A stretch of 44,209 nt of DNA from Clostridiales bacterium (GTDB taxonomy: Bacteria > Bacillota > Clostridia > Oscillospirales > Acutalibacteraceae), in NCBI GenBank assembly GCA_024690965.1, contig JAILOG010000020.1, positions 1 to 44,209 of the forward strand, written 5' to 3'. Below, piece by piece: positions 7,022 through 16,017 of the stretch (the stretch's first letter is position 1; each line of letters opens with the position of its first letter). The position numbers and the translations under genes are program-made. The notes under the pieces were generated by a model that searched no databases, had not been told where the DNA came from, and saw nothing but the letters and a program-made list of their open reading frames with translations.

Positions 7022-7056
7022 TATGGCGCAGGGACGAACATTGTTCGTCCGCCATA
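7022..7056. repeat. Small two-part hairpin repeat
   Basis: TATGGC (7022-7027) pairs with GCCATA (7051-7056). Inside it GGACGAAC (7032-7039) pairs with GTTCGTCC (7043-7050) around a 3-nt loop, leaving a 4-nt bulge on one side. It is the third structured element in this gene-free 580 bp stretch. The remaining DNA at 7057-7110 shows no gene. Confidence 0.5.
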
Positions 7057-7112
7057 AAACGGTTAATAGGTCATTAATAGGCGGTTATTATTTGCCGCTA
7101 CGGTCGGCATTT

Positions 7113-7149
7113 AATAATAAAAAACCTCCCTTTACACAAGAGAGGTTTT
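7113..7149 (-). terminator. Terminator of the pgm-ktrB-ktrA operon
   Basis: On the minus strand AAAACCTC (from plus 7142-7149) pairs with GAGGTTTT (from plus 7121-7128) and is followed by a T-rich run. It lies about 38 bp after the ktrA stop codon. Confidence 0.8.
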
Positions 7150-7186
7150 TTTGATTTGCATTACTTTAAAAAGAAAAATTCTTTGA

Positions 7187-7837
7187 TTACAGTTTAGAAG
7201 AAAGCTTCAGCAGAGTGTTTATCTCACCCGACACGATAATATGATCGTGATTTTTAAAAGCGTAATCGGGAGATGTAATGGGATTTGTCTTGCCGTCACT
7301 TTTAACCGCGAGAATATTTATATTATGCTTTTTTCTAACATCTATGCTTGCTATCGTTTTACCTATCCAGCTTTCGGGAATCGAAAATTCCGAAATGGAA
7401 AAATTGTTGTCTATTTGCAGAAAGTCAAACATATTGTCGGCACTCATACGCACGGCAAGCCTGCGCGCGGAGTCTCTTATGGGGTACACTACTTCGTCCG
7501 CTCCGTTTCTCAGCAAAAACTTGCATTGAATATCGCTTTCTGCTTTAGAGACAACTTTTTTCGCGCCCAGTTCTTTTAAAAGAGATGTTATCTCAAGCGA
7601 CGCCTGAAAGTTTTCACCTATGGTTACAAAGCACGCGTCAAAGTTATTTATGCCGAGAGAACGCAAGACTTCCTCGTTTGTGCAGTCGCCTATTTGCGCG
7701 TCGGTAGAGTTGGCGGAAAGCATTTGTATCTTTTCTTCGTCAATGTCAACTATCATAACATCATTGCCAAGCTCGGTAAGTCTGTCGGAAAGCTTGGCGC
7801 CATATTTTCCCATTCCTATAATTAAAAATGATTTCAT
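7187..7837 (-). CDS. ktrA: KtrA/TrkA-type potassium uptake regulatory subunit
   Basis: The 216-residue cytoplasmic protein has an N-terminal Rossmann RCK_N domain with the nucleotide motif GMGKYG (8-13) and the ribose-binding acidic residue at the end of strand 2 (IVDID, D31). An RCK_C domain follows in the last 70-80 residues (SWIGKTIASIDVRKKHNINI). The length fits KtrA/KtrC, which form octameric rings that gate KtrB in response to ATP/ADP, with c-di-AMP binding to the RCK_C domain in Gram-positives. It is 15 nt downstream of ktrB with a GGAGGA site. The symbol is by family; the TrkA name would be equally acceptable. Confidence 0.9.
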   Translation of the reverse strand: MKSFLIIGMGKYGAKLSDRLTELGNDVMIVDIDEEKIQMLSANSTDAQIGDCTNEEVLRSLGINNFDACFVTIGENFQASLEITSLLKELGAKKVVSKAESDIQCKFLLRNGADEVVYPIRDSARRLAVRMSADNMFDFLQIDNNFSISEFSIPESWIGKTIASIDVRKKHNINILAVKSDGKTNPITSPDYAFKNHDHIIVSGEINTLLKLSSKL

Positions 7838-7852
7838 TGCAATTCCTCCGTT

Positions 7853-9193
7853 TTATCCTATCAAAACCTTGCCTGTGGGGCGCGTTACAAGCGTCGGCTT
7901 AGATTTTTCCGCAAATAGAATTATTACCGTAAGTCCGCCCAGCCTGCCCGCGAACATAAGAAAGCTTATTATTATTTTTGACGCGATACACAGCTGTGAT
8001 GTTATTCCGAGTGTTAACCCGACTGTTCCTATGGCTGATGAAACCTCAAACAATACTTGCTTTAAATCGAAAGGTTCAATTGCGCACAAGGTCATTGTAA
8101 ATATAAGAACAATGCCTGTGTATATTACAAAAATCGCGCTTGCGTTGCGTATTGTTTCGCTGTCAATCTTTTTCTTAAAGACAACTGTGTCTTTGCTTTT
8201 TGCCGCTGCGGCAAAAAGCGCGAGCAACAGTACCGCCAATGTAGTTACTTTCATTCCGCCTGCGGTAGAGCCTGAATTTCCGCCGATAATCATAAGTATA
8301 ACGGTCAGCAGACTTCCGCTGTCGGATAATGCGTTTAAATCGAAAGTTGAAAATCCTGCCGTACGCGGCGTTACAGAGCTGAAAAACGACAGAAGTATCT
8401 TATTCCCCGTTGTTTCACCCGCAAAAGCGGAGTTGTATTCAAAAACGAAGAACAGCAAAGCAGGCAAAAAAATCAAAATTCCCGTAGCGACAAGTACTAT
8501 TTTTGAGTGAAGCTGATACTTTGAAAAGCGCCACTTATTTTTGATTATGTCATCCCAAACTATAAAGCCGAGTCCGCCTACGATTATGAGCAGCATAACG
8601 ATAACATTAACATAAACGTCTGTTTTGTAATACGAAAGTGAAGACGAAGGCAAAAATCTGCCCATAAGGTCAAAGCCTGCGTTGCAAAAAGCAGAAACGG
8701 CATGAAAAACAGAGTAGTAAATTCCTCTTATCAAACCTAATTCTTTGCAAAATCTAAACGATAATAAAACCGCGCCGCAAAATTCCGCGATAAACGTTCT
8801 TATAACTATGCGCTTTACAAGCCCGACTATGCCGCCAACGCCGAAAGCGGCGGTGGATTCCATAATCAGCTTGCGCTCACCAAGACCGATATTTCTTCCT
8901 ATTATTACAGATATCATTGTAACGATGCTCATAAAGCCGAGACCGCCGATTTGAATAAGCGAAAGTATTACTATCTGTCCGAAAAGAGACCAGTGTGTAA
9001 AAGTATCATATACGGCAAGCCCCGTTACGCATGTTGCGGAAGACGCGGTGAACAGGCAATCTGCAAACGGTGTTATTTGCCCTGTTTTTGTTGACACCGG
9101 GAGCATTAGAAGCAGTGAGCCGACAAGTATTATACACAAAAACCCCAGAGCGATTATTTTAGAAGCGCCCGGCTTAATTTTATGCTTTTTCAT
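7853..9193 (-). CDS. ktrB: KtrB/TrkH-type potassium transporter membrane subunit
   Basis: The 446-residue protein has the four M1-P-M2 repeats of the TrkH/KtrB/HKT superfamily. All four selectivity-filter loops are visible: ATCVTGLAV (53-61), TPRTAGFST, GGNSGSTAGGMK and SAIGTVGLTLG. The length and absence of extra N-terminal helices fit KtrB rather than TrkH. It imports potassium (usually sodium-coupled) together with the adjacent KtrA ring. It follows the phosphoglucomutase gene by 16 nt, with AAAGGG as ribosome binding site, so the three genes are probably cotranscribed. Confidence 0.92.
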   Translation of the reverse strand: MKKHKIKPGASKIIALGFLCIILVGSLLLMLPVSTKTGQITPFADCLFTASSATCVTGLAVYDTFTHWSLFGQIVILSLIQIGGLGFMSIVTMISVIIGRNIGLGERKLIMESTAAFGVGGIVGLVKRIVIRTFIAEFCGAVLLSFRFCKELGLIRGIYYSVFHAVSAFCNAGFDLMGRFLPSSSLSYYKTDVYVNVIVMLLIIVGGLGFIVWDDIIKNKWRFSKYQLHSKIVLVATGILIFLPALLFFVFEYNSAFAGETTGNKILLSFFSSVTPRTAGFSTFDLNALSDSGSLLTVILMIIGGNSGSTAGGMKVTTLAVLLLALFAAAAKSKDTVVFKKKIDSETIRNASAIFVIYTGIVLIFTMTLCAIEPFDLKQVLFEVSSAIGTVGLTLGITSQLCIASKIIISFLMFAGRLGGLTVIILFAEKSKPTLVTRPTGKVLIG

Positions 9194-9209
9194 ACAAAAA
9201 CCCTTTAAA

Positions 9210-10937
9210 CTATTGTGCGTATTTTTTGATGATATCGTGCCTTATAGCAGATGCCATACTGTTAAGCATTTCTTTTGCCTCAGCGTGGCTTTTCGCGGTG
9301 ACTGTCATATAAAACTTTATTTTGGGCTCGGTTCCCGAGGGTCTTACTATTACCTTGTTTTCTTTTTCAAGCTCAAAAGAGAGAACGTTTGACTGCGGCA
9401 AGTTTATTCTTTTCTTTTCACCGCTTAAAACATCTGTTTTTTGTGATAAAAGGTAATCGGAAACGCTGAGCACTTCATAGCCCGATATCTTTTTGGGGGT
9501 GTTGTGTCTTAAATCGTCCATAAGTCTTTGCATTGTTTTAAGACCCGATACACCGTCAAACTCAAAGTTTATGGTGTTGTTTATGCAATAACCGTATTTT
9601 GAGTAAATGCCGTCTATCGCTTCGGACAAGGTCTTGTTTTTATTTTTATAATATGCCGCAAGCTCGCAGACAAGCATAGACGCAACAACCGCGTCTTTGT
9701 CACGGACATATGTGCCCGACAAAAAGCCGTAGCTTTCCTCAAAGCCAAATACGAATCTGTCTTCTTCCCCTTTTTCTTCGAGAAGCTTTATCTGCTCGCC
9801 GATATATTTAAATCCCGTAAGCACGTCGATAAGCTCACAGCCGTATTCGTCTGCTATTTTCTGTGTAAGCGGTGTTGATACTATTGTTTTAACGGCTATG
9901 GGATTTTTCGGTAAGGTGCCGTTTTCCTTTTTGCCTTTTAAAATATAGTCGAGAAGCATAACGCCAAGCTCGTTTCCTGTTAATATGCGGTAAGAATTGT
10001 CGCACCTTACCGCCACGCCAAGGCGGTCGCTGTCGGGGTCGGTGGCAAGAAGCAGATCTGCCTTTTCTCTTTCAAGCTGTTCAAGCCCCAGTTGCAGGGC
10101 TTGCTTGAACTCGGGGTTCGGATAACTGCAGGTAGGAAATGTTCCGTCAGGGTTTTCCTGTTCCTTTACAACAGATACGTTTTTAACGCCTATTGTGTCA
10201 AGAACACGTCTTACAAGCTTGTTGCCCGCGCCGTTTAGCGGTGTGTATACCACTTTGAGGTCTGAACCCGCGCAAATGCCGGGGCGAACCTGCCTGCTTA
10301 AAACGTTTTGCACATAGCTTTCGTAAACAGAGTTTTCAACTATGTTTATCATACCCCGGTTTTTGGCTTCTTCATAATCGCAAAGCTTAACATCGTTGAA
10401 AACGTCAAGCTTTATTATTTCATTATATACTTCGCCCGCGCTTTTGTCTGTCATTTGGCAACCGTCACTGCCGTATGCCTTGTAGCCGTTGTATTTTGAC
10501 GGATTGTGGCTTGCGGTTATCATAATTCCCGCGCTGCATTTCAAATTTCTTACAAGATAAGATAAAACGGGCGTGGGCTCAAGCTCTTTTGTTATATATA
10601 CTTTTATGTTGTTTGCGGAGAGAACTCTTGCCGCTTCTTTAGAGAAAAGCTGAGATTTTATACGTGAGTCGTAAGCGATTGCAACGGCGGGTGAGGTATA
10701 TCTTGCGTTTATGTAATTCGCAAGCCCTTGGGTGGCTTTTCGCACGGTGTATATGTTCATTCTGTTCGTGCCGGCGTATATTATGCCTCTTAGACCGCCC
10801 GTGCCGAATTTGAGGTCCTGATAAAAACATTCTTTAAGCTCGTTTTCGTCATTTATAATACTTTTAAGCTGCTGTGTGATCTCCGGGTCGTCTGTCGCGT
10901 GTTTGAGCCACAGATTTGCCTGTGATCTGTAATCCAT
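9210..10937 (-). CDS. pgcA: Phosphoglucomutase/phosphomannomutase (alpha-D-phosphohexomutase)
   Basis: The 575-residue enzyme interconverts hexose 1- and 6-phosphates, feeding UDP-glucose and cell-envelope sugar synthesis. The four active-site loops are present: the phosphoserine loop TASHNP (Ser143), the metal loop DPDSDRLG (Asp300, 302, 304), the sugar-binding loop GFEESYGF, and the phosphate-binding RPSGTEPKIKFY near the C-terminus. The length fits the long PgcA class of Firmicutes. The start is the ATG at 10937, about 8 nt after AGAAGG; a GTG three codons earlier would overlap that site. It is first in the operon with ktrB and ktrA. No functional link to potassium uptake is evident, so this may be a chance arrangement. 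Confidence 0.9.
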   Translation of the reverse strand: MDYRSQANLWLKHATDDPEITQQLKSIINDENELKECFYQDLKFGTGGLRGIIYAGTNRMNIYTVRKATQGLANYINARYTSPAVAIAYDSRIKSQLFSKEAARVLSANNIKVYITKELEPTPVLSYLVRNLKCSAGIMITASHNPSKYNGYKAYGSDGCQMTDKSAGEVYNEIIKLDVFNDVKLCDYEEAKNRGMINIVENSVYESYVQNVLSRQVRPGICAGSDLKVVYTPLNGAGNKLVRRVLDTIGVKNVSVVKEQENPDGTFPTCSYPNPEFKQALQLGLEQLEREKADLLLATDPDSDRLGVAVRCDNSYRILTGNELGVMLLDYILKGKKENGTLPKNPIAVKTIVSTPLTQKIADEYGCELIDVLTGFKYIGEQIKLLEEKGEEDRFVFGFEESYGFLSGTYVRDKDAVVASMLVCELAAYYKNKNKTLSEAIDGIYSKYGYCINNTINFEFDGVSGLKTMQRLMDDLRHNTPKKISGYEVLSVSDYLLSQKTDVLSGEKKRINLPQSNVLSFELEKENKVIVRPSGTEPKIKFYMTVTAKSHAEAKEMLNSMASAIRHDIIKKYAQ

Positions 10938-10986
10938 AATAAGCACCTTCTTATAATTAAAAAATTACCAATAATAACTATTCTAT

Positions 10987-11015
10987 ATAATATCACAAAA
11001 GGGACTTTTGTTCAA
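10987..11015 (-). promoter_or_regulatory. Promoter of the pgcA-ktrB-ktrA operon
   Basis: On the minus strand TTGAAC (plus 11010-11015) and TATTAT (plus 10987-10992) are spaced by 17 bp, about 50 bp before the pgcA start. Confidence 0.7.
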
Positions 11016-11059
11016 CTTTATTTTTTAAATATCTTTTTGACGCAATTAAAAATAAAATC

Positions 11060-11088
11060 TTGCATTTTTTTTGATGATACTTTAAAAT
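11060..11088 (+). promoter_or_regulatory. Promoter of the flavoprotein-cmk-plsC-ispH operon
   Basis: TTGCAT at 11060-11065 and TAAAAT at 11083-11088 have a 17-bp spacer. The site is divergent from the pgcA promoter, 45 bp away, and 36 bp before the flavoprotein start. Confidence 0.55.
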
Positions 11089-11123
11089 ATTACGGTGAAG
11101 TTGAATTTGAAAGGAAGCTGCAA

Positions 11124-12380
11124 ATGAGCAACATTTACGATCTGATAGTTGTAGGAGCAGGCCCCGCAGGTATGATGGCGGCAGGCAGGGCGGCTTCTTT
11201 AGGGGTAAAAACGCTTATTTGCGAGAAAAACTCCAAACCCGGCAGAAAGCTTGCGATAACGGGCAAGGGCAGATGCAACATAACAAACAATTGCGACATA
11301 AAGACGTGTATAGAAAACGTGACGTCGAATGGCTCGTTTTTATACAGCGCGCTGAACAATTTCTCGCCGGAAAATACGATAGATTTTTTTGAGGGTGAAG
11401 GCTTAAGGCTTAAGACCGAGCGCGGCAACCGTGTTTTTCCGTTATCGGACAAAGCGGGAGACGTTGTAAACACGCTTATTAGTTTTGTTGAAAACAGCAA
11501 GGCGGAAATCAAACAATTCAACGTAAAGCAACTATTGATAAAAGACGGTTGTGTTTTCGGCGTTAAAGACGAAAACGGAAACGAAATATACTCAAAAAAC
11601 GTACTTGTTGCCTGCGGCGGAAAGTCTTATCCGAAAACAGGTTCAACAGGCGACGGTTACCGTTTGGCAAAGCAGGCGGGACATACGATAATTTCTCCCG
11701 TGCCGAGCCTTGTGCCTATAATAAGCGAAGATGAGTTTTGCTTTCAGCTTCAGGGCCTGACGCTTAAAAACACGGGGCTTAAGGTGATAACAAAACGTGA
11801 TAACAAAACAATTTATACAGATTTCGGAGAAATGCTTTTCACTCATTTCGGGATTTCGGGTCCTATGGTACTCAGCGCATCGGCGCATATTGATGACCCA
11901 AAAGATAACAAATATGAAATTTCTCTTGATTTGAAGCCTGCTTTAGATAAAGAAAAGCTCGACGCCAGAATCTTGAGAGATCTAACCAAATATATTAATA
12001 AAGACATAGGAAATTCGCTTTTTGAGCTTTTGCCGAAAAGCATTATACCCGTTGTTTTAAAAAAGGCTGAAATATCGCCCGATGAAAAATGTAATTCGAT
12101 AACAAAAAAACAACGTATGAAATTAGGCGAAGTAATAAAAAATTTTAAAATAAGTGTAAACGGTTTTCGTCCCATAGAAGAAGCAATCATTACAAAAGGC
12201 GGCGTAAACACCAAAGAAATAACTCCTAAAACTATGGAGTCTAAACTTTGCAAGGGGCTTTATTTTGCAGGTGAAGTGATAGATGTTGACGCTTATACAG
12301 GGGGATTTAATCTGCAAATAGCCTTTTCCACAGGCGCGCTTGCCGCGGAAAGTATAGCGGCGGACATATTTTTTGAATAA
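11124..12380 (+). CDS. FAD-dependent oxidoreductase, HI0933/BaiN family
   Basis: The 418-residue flavoprotein starts with a dinucleotide-binding fold (IVVGAGPAGMMAAGRAA, about 6-22), then the family signature GRKLAITGKGRCNITN. It ends with a second FAD-contacting segment (GEVIDVDAYTGGFNLQIAFS). These are hallmarks of the HI0933-like/BaiN aminoacetone-oxidase-like family, whose physiological substrate is mostly unknown. The BaiN bile-acid role should not be assumed. The start is the ATG at 11124 following AAGGAAG; an in-frame upstream extension to 11037 overlaps the promoter and lacks homology. It leads an operon with cmk, plsC and ispH, an order I recall as common in Clostridia. Confidence 0.85.
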   Translation: MSNIYDLIVVGAGPAGMMAAGRAASLGVKTLICEKNSKPGRKLAITGKGRCNITNNCDIKTCIENVTSNGSFLYSALNNFSPENTIDFFEGEGLRLKTERGNRVFPLSDKAGDVVNTLISFVENSKAEIKQFNVKQLLIKDGCVFGVKDENGNEIYSKNVLVACGGKSYPKTGSTGDGYRLAKQAGHTIISPVPSLVPIISEDEFCFQLQGLTLKNTGLKVITKRDNKTIYTDFGEMLFTHFGISGPMVLSASAHIDDPKDNKYEISLDLKPALDKEKLDARILRDLTKYINKDIGNSLFELLPKSIIPVVLKKAEISPDEKCNSITKKQRMKLGEVIKNFKISVNGFRPIEEAIITKGGVNTKEITPKTMESKLCKGLYFAGEVIDVDAYTGGFNLQIAFSTGALAAESIAADIFFE

Positions 12381-12392
12381 GGTGGTATGATT

Positions 12393-13076
12393 ATGATATC
12401 GGTAGCAATAGACGGCCCCGCAGGCGCGGGAAAAAGCACGATAGCGCGCAAAGCGGCGGAGATGTTGGGGTACATTTATGTTGACACGGGCGCTCTTTAC
12501 AGAACTGTTGGAATCGCGGCGATAAGGAAAAACACAGATTTAGAAAACAAAGTTGCGCTTAAAGAGCTTTTAGACAGCATAAACATTGAGCTTAAATTTG
12601 AAAACGGCGTTCAAAAGGTGTTTTTGAACGGAGAGGACGTGTCGGAGAAAATAAGAACTCCCGAATGCGGAATGATGGCGTCTGCTGTTTCGGCAATAAA
12701 AGAAGTAAGAGAGTATCTGCTCGATACTCAAAGAGCTTTGGCGTCAAAAAACAATGTTATAATGGACGGCAGAGATATCGGAACGGTAATATTGCCCAAC
12801 GCGCAGGTAAAGATATTTTTAACTGCAAGCCCCGAGGTTCGCGCGAAAAGACGGTATGACGAGTTTTTGCAAAAAGGCGTTCAGGTGAAATTTGAAGATG
12901 TTCTGGCGGATATCATCGTCCGTGACAAGAACGACAGCGAACGTGAAATAGCGCCGTTAAAGCCCGCGGAAGACAGCGTGATCGCCGACACCTCAAATGA
13001 TACGCTTGAGCAGGCGATAAATAAGGTGATAACCATAGTAAAAGAAACGCTTAAAGTGAAAAGAGTGATCGTATGA
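12393..13076 (+). CDS. cmk: Cytidylate kinase
   Basis: The 227-residue kinase transfers phosphate from ATP to CMP or dCMP for nucleotide and phospholipid precursor synthesis. It has the P-loop GPAGAGKST (8-16), the CMP-binding segment with DTGALYR, and the DGRDIGT motif. Its length matches the cmk family. Two in-frame ATGs lie near the start; 12393 is preferred because AAGGTGG lies 8 nt before it, whereas 12387 is only 2 nt away. It follows the flavoprotein by 12 nt, and its stop overlaps the plsC start (ATGA). Confidence 0.93.
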   Translation: MISVAIDGPAGAGKSTIARKAAEMLGYIYVDTGALYRTVGIAAIRKNTDLENKVALKELLDSINIELKFENGVQKVFLNGEDVSEKIRTPECGMMASAVSAIKEVREYLLDTQRALASKNNVIMDGRDIGTVILPNAQVKIFLTASPEVRAKRRYDEFLQKGVQVKFEDVLADIIVRDKNDSEREIAPLKPAEDSVIADTSNDTLEQAINKVITIVKETLKVKRVIV

Positions 13077-13702
13077 ACAAAGCGCCGTTTTTTTACAGAT
13101 TTATGAGAGGGCTTGTAAAGCCTCTTTTAAAGTTGCTTTACAGGTATCGCATTAAAGGTGCGGAGAATTTGCCGTCGGAAGGCAAATGCATATTGTGTCC
13201 AAATCATCTTCATGCGTTCGATCCCGCTTTTATAATAGTTTCTCTTAAACGTCAGGTGTGCTTTATGGCTAAGGCGGAATTGTTTAAAAACCGTTTTTTA
13301 GGGTTTTTACTTAAGAGATTGGGCGCATTTCCGGTAGTGAGAGGCGCAGGTGACGGTAAAGCTCTTGAAGAAGCGGAAAGAATACTTAACAGCGACAAAG
13401 TATTCGGGATATTTATAGAAGGCAGCCGCTCAAAAACAGGCGAGCTTTTGCGCCCGCGCGCGGGAGCCGCGCTTATGGCATATAAAACGGGCGCGCCGGT
13501 TGTGCCTTGCTGCATCACACCGCAAAAGGGAAAGCTTAAGTTGTTCTCAAAAACCCTTGTAACTTACGGCAAACCTATTACCACACAGGAACTTGGGTTT
13601 GTTGAAGGCGTACCCGCTGAGCTGAGAAACGCGTCTCGGTTGATAATGGAAAAAATTACGGAAATGAGACAAGAGCACTTGGAGGAGCTTGAAAATGGCT
13701 AA
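13073..13702 (+). CDS. plsC: 1-acylglycerol-3-phosphate O-acyltransferase
   Basis: The 209-residue protein carries the acyltransferase block I NHLHAFD (44-50, NHx4D) and block III EGSRS (116-120) of the PlsC family. It acylates lysophosphatidic acid to phosphatidic acid at the membrane. An N-terminal hydrophobic/amphipathic stretch (RFMRGLVKPLLKLLYRY) may anchor it. It overlaps cmk by 4 nt and the ispH-S1 gene by 8 nt, indicating tight coupling. Confidence 0.9.
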   Translation: MNKAPFFYRFMRGLVKPLLKLLYRYRIKGAENLPSEGKCILCPNHLHAFDPAFIIVSLKRQVCFMAKAELFKNRFLGFLLKRLGAFPVVRGAGDGKALEEAERILNSDKVFGIFIEGSRSKTGELLRPRAGAALMAYKTGAPVVPCCITPQKGKLKLFSKTLVTYGKPITTQELGFVEGVPAELRNASRLIMEKITEMRQEHLEELENG

Positions 13703-15785
13703 GATAACCGTAGCGGAGTCGGCAGGGTTTTGTTTTGGTGTAAACAGGGCGGTAAACAAGGTTTACGAGCTTTTGGAAAGCGGTAAAAAGGTTACTACTT
13801 TGGGTCCGATAATACACAATCCCCAAATGGTAAAAGAGCTTGAGGAAAAGGGAGTATCCATTTGCCAAACACCCGAAGAATGTCAAATAGACAATATTTT
13901 GGTCATACGCTCACACGGAGTGGAAAAAAGCATTTATGACCGTATAACATCGGCAGGGCTTGAGTTTGAGGACGCGACCTGCCCTTTTGTTAAAAAAATA
14001 CACAAAATAGTAAAAGCGCAGGGAGAAGAGGGCAGAACGGTTTTGATAGCAGGAGACGCCGCGCACCCTGAGGTAAAGGGCATTATAGGACATTGTGTGG
14101 GTAACCGTTACTGCTTTAACAGCAGTGAAGAGCTTGAAAAACTCAACGCCTTACACCCCGAGCTTGAAAATTCGCCTGTTTGTATGGTGTCTCAAACAAC
14201 ATTCAGCGAAAAAGAGTGGAAAAAATGTTTAAAAATTGCTAAAAAGGTCTATACAAATTCAAATTTTTTTGATACAATATGTGATGCAACGTCAAAAAGA
14301 CAGGGCGAAGCCGAATATTTAGCTGATAAATCGGATTTGATGATTGTTATTGGAGGCAGGTCAAGCTCTAACACCGCAAAGCTTTATGAGCTGTGTTTGA
14401 AAAAATGCCCCAAAACATACCTTATAGAAACTAAAGAAGAATTAAACAGCGAGTATTTACAGGACGCGTGTAATATTGGCGTAACCGCCGGGGCATCTAC
14501 ACCGGCACGGATAATTAAGGAGGTACTGGATACCATGACAGACATGATCAAAGAAAACAATGCTTCGGAATCAAATTTTGAAGCCATGTTGGAGGAAAAT
14601 CTCAAAAACTTCAACACAGACCAAAAAGTAAAGGGTACTGTAATCAGCGTTTCACCTACAGAGGTATGCGTAGACGTAGGCAGAAAGCAAACAGGTATTG
14701 TTACCCTTGAAGAGCTTACCGACGACCCCACACTTAAGACAAGCGACATTTGCAAAGTGGGCGACGAGCTTGAACTTCTCATTCTCCGCACAAACGATCA
14801 GGAGGGACAGATCTTCCTTTCCAAGAAAAAGATCGACTCCATCAAGAATTGGGAAAAGGTAGGCGCTGCTGTTGAAAGCAAAGAAATTCTCTCCGGCGTG
14901 GTTGTTGATATAAACAGAGGAGGCGTTGTTGTAAGCGTTGACGGTGTCAGAGTATTCGTACCGCGTTCACAAGCCACACTTCGCAGAAATGACGACATAG
15001 AGTCACTTCTTAACCAAAGAGTTAATTTGAGAATTACAGAGGTAGGCGACAGAAGACGTGTTGTAGGCTCTATAAGAGAGGTTCTTGCCGAAGAGAGAAA
15101 AGCCGCGAGAGACGCGTTCTGGAGCACTATCGAGGTTGGCAAGGTTTATATAGGAACAGTTAAATCGCTTACAAGCTACGGCGCTTTTGTTGACATTGGC
15201 GGAGTAGACGGTATGGTTCATATTTCCGAGCTTTCATGGGCAAGGATAAAGCATCCCTCAGAGGTTGTCAATGTTGGAGACACCGTAGAGGTTTACGTTA
15301 AGGATATAGACAAAGAAAAGGGAAAAATTTCTCTCGGCTATAAAAAGCAAGAGGATAATCCATGGGAGATATTCAAGAGAGATTATCACGTTGGAATGGA
15401 CGTTGAGGTTCGCATAATAAGCCTTGTTTCTTTCGGCGCGTTTGCGAGAATATTGCCCGGAATAGACGGTCTTATCCACATTTCTCAGATATGCAACCGC
15501 AGAATAGAGAAGCCGGCGGACGAGCTTAAGGTAAACGATGTTGTAACCGCGAGAATCACAGCTATCGACCTTGAGAACAAAAAGATAAGCCTTTCTATTC
15601 GCGCTATCATAGAGGAGCAGGAAGCTAAAAACGCGGCGGAAGCAGCGGAATCCGACAATGCGGATGTAACATTAAGCACAGACGAAGCTCCGGCAGAAGA
15701 AGCGCCGGTTGTTGAGGCTTCCGCAGAAGAAGTTAAAGAACCCGAAGCTGTTGAGCCCGAGACTACTGGTGAAGCAGCAGAATAA
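13695..15785 (+). CDS. ispH: IspH (HMB-PP reductase) fused to four S1 RNA-binding domains
   Basis: This 696-residue fusion joins 4-hydroxy-3-methylbut-2-enyl diphosphate reductase, the last step of the MEP isoprenoid pathway, to a ribosomal S1-like part. The three iron-sulfur cysteines are present (C13 in GFCFGV, C96 in DATCPF, C196 in TICDAT), along with substrate-binding His segments (HNPQMV, AHPEV). After about residue 305 come four S1 domains at roughly 311-380, 396-462, 481-552 and 566-636. The third and fourth show the classic SYGAFVDIGGVDGMVHISEL-like pattern. An Ala/Glu-rich acidic tail ends the protein. The start is the ATG at 13695, 9 nt after GGAGG; a TTG at 13689 is less likely. 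Such fusions are known from Clostridia, where the S1 part may supply ribosomal S1 function. Confidence 0.95.
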   Translation: MAKITVAESAGFCFGVNRAVNKVYELLESGKKVTTLGPIIHNPQMVKELEEKGVSICQTPEECQIDNILVIRSHGVEKSIYDRITSAGLEFEDATCPFVKKIHKIVKAQGEEGRTVLIAGDAAHPEVKGIIGHCVGNRYCFNSSEELEKLNALHPELENSPVCMVSQTTFSEKEWKKCLKIAKKVYTNSNFFDTICDATSKRQGEAEYLADKSDLMIVIGGRSSSNTAKLYELCLKKCPKTYLIETKEELNSEYLQDACNIGVTAGASTPARIIKEVLDTMTDMIKENNASESNFEAMLEENLKNFNTDQKVKGTVISVSPTEVCVDVGRKQTGIVTLEELTDDPTLKTSDICKVGDELELLILRTNDQEGQIFLSKKKIDSIKNWEKVGAAVESKEILSGVVVDINRGGVVVSVDGVRVFVPRSQATLRRNDDIESLLNQRVNLRITEVGDRRRVVGSIREVLAEERKAARDAFWSTIEVGKVYIGTVKSLTSYGAFVDIGGVDGMVHISELSWARIKHPSEVVNVGDTVEVYVKDIDKEKGKISLGYKKQEDNPWEIFKRDYHVGMDVEVRIISLVSFGAFARILPGIDGLIHISQICNRRIEKPADELKVNDVVTARITAIDLENKKISLSIRAIIEEQEAKNAAEAAESDNADVTLSTDEAPAEEAPVVEASAEEVKEPEAVEPETTGEAAE

Positions 15786-15808
15786 AACAGCATAAATAAA
15801 TGACAAGA

Positions 15809-15847
15809 CAGCAGGAATGTCGGCGTTGCCGGTGTTCCTGCTTTTTT
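15809..15847 (+). terminator. Terminator of the cmk-plsC-ispH operon
   Basis: AGCAGGAA pairs with TTCCTGCT over an internal GC-rich loop and is followed by six T residues, 24 bp after the ispH-S1 stop codon. Confidence 0.9.
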
Positions 15848-15939
15848 AGGCTTGCCACACTGTATAAAACCCCAATATTCTCAGTTGTACCTGTTCATGT
15901 CCAACACGTCCAAAAGTTTGGCTAAGTTATTAAAATTCC

Positions 15940-15968
15940 TTGAAAAAATTCTCATTTTATGATAATAT
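15940..15968 (+). promoter_or_regulatory. Promoter of recA
   Basis: TTGAAA at 15940-15945 and TAATAT at 15963-15968 are 17 bp apart, about 50 bp before the recA start. No convincing GAAC-N4-GTTC LexA box is visible around it. Confidence 0.6.
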
Positions 15969-16017
15969 AACGAAGAATGGTGACATATTATTTTTACAAA
16001 AAGGAGAGTACACGAAA

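Noticed and set aside
6744-7055. A 103-codon minus-strand open frame
   Set aside because: It consists entirely of the palindromic and hairpin repeats; the translation has no protein-like pattern and no ribosome site.
7620-8510. A 296-codon plus-strand open frame opposite ktrA and ktrB
   Set aside because: The minus-strand genes have full family motifs and ribosome sites; this frame is their shadow.
15880-15960. LexA/SOS box upstream of recA
   Set aside because: The best candidate near TGTACCTGTTC has only one matching half-site of GAAC-N4-GTTC.
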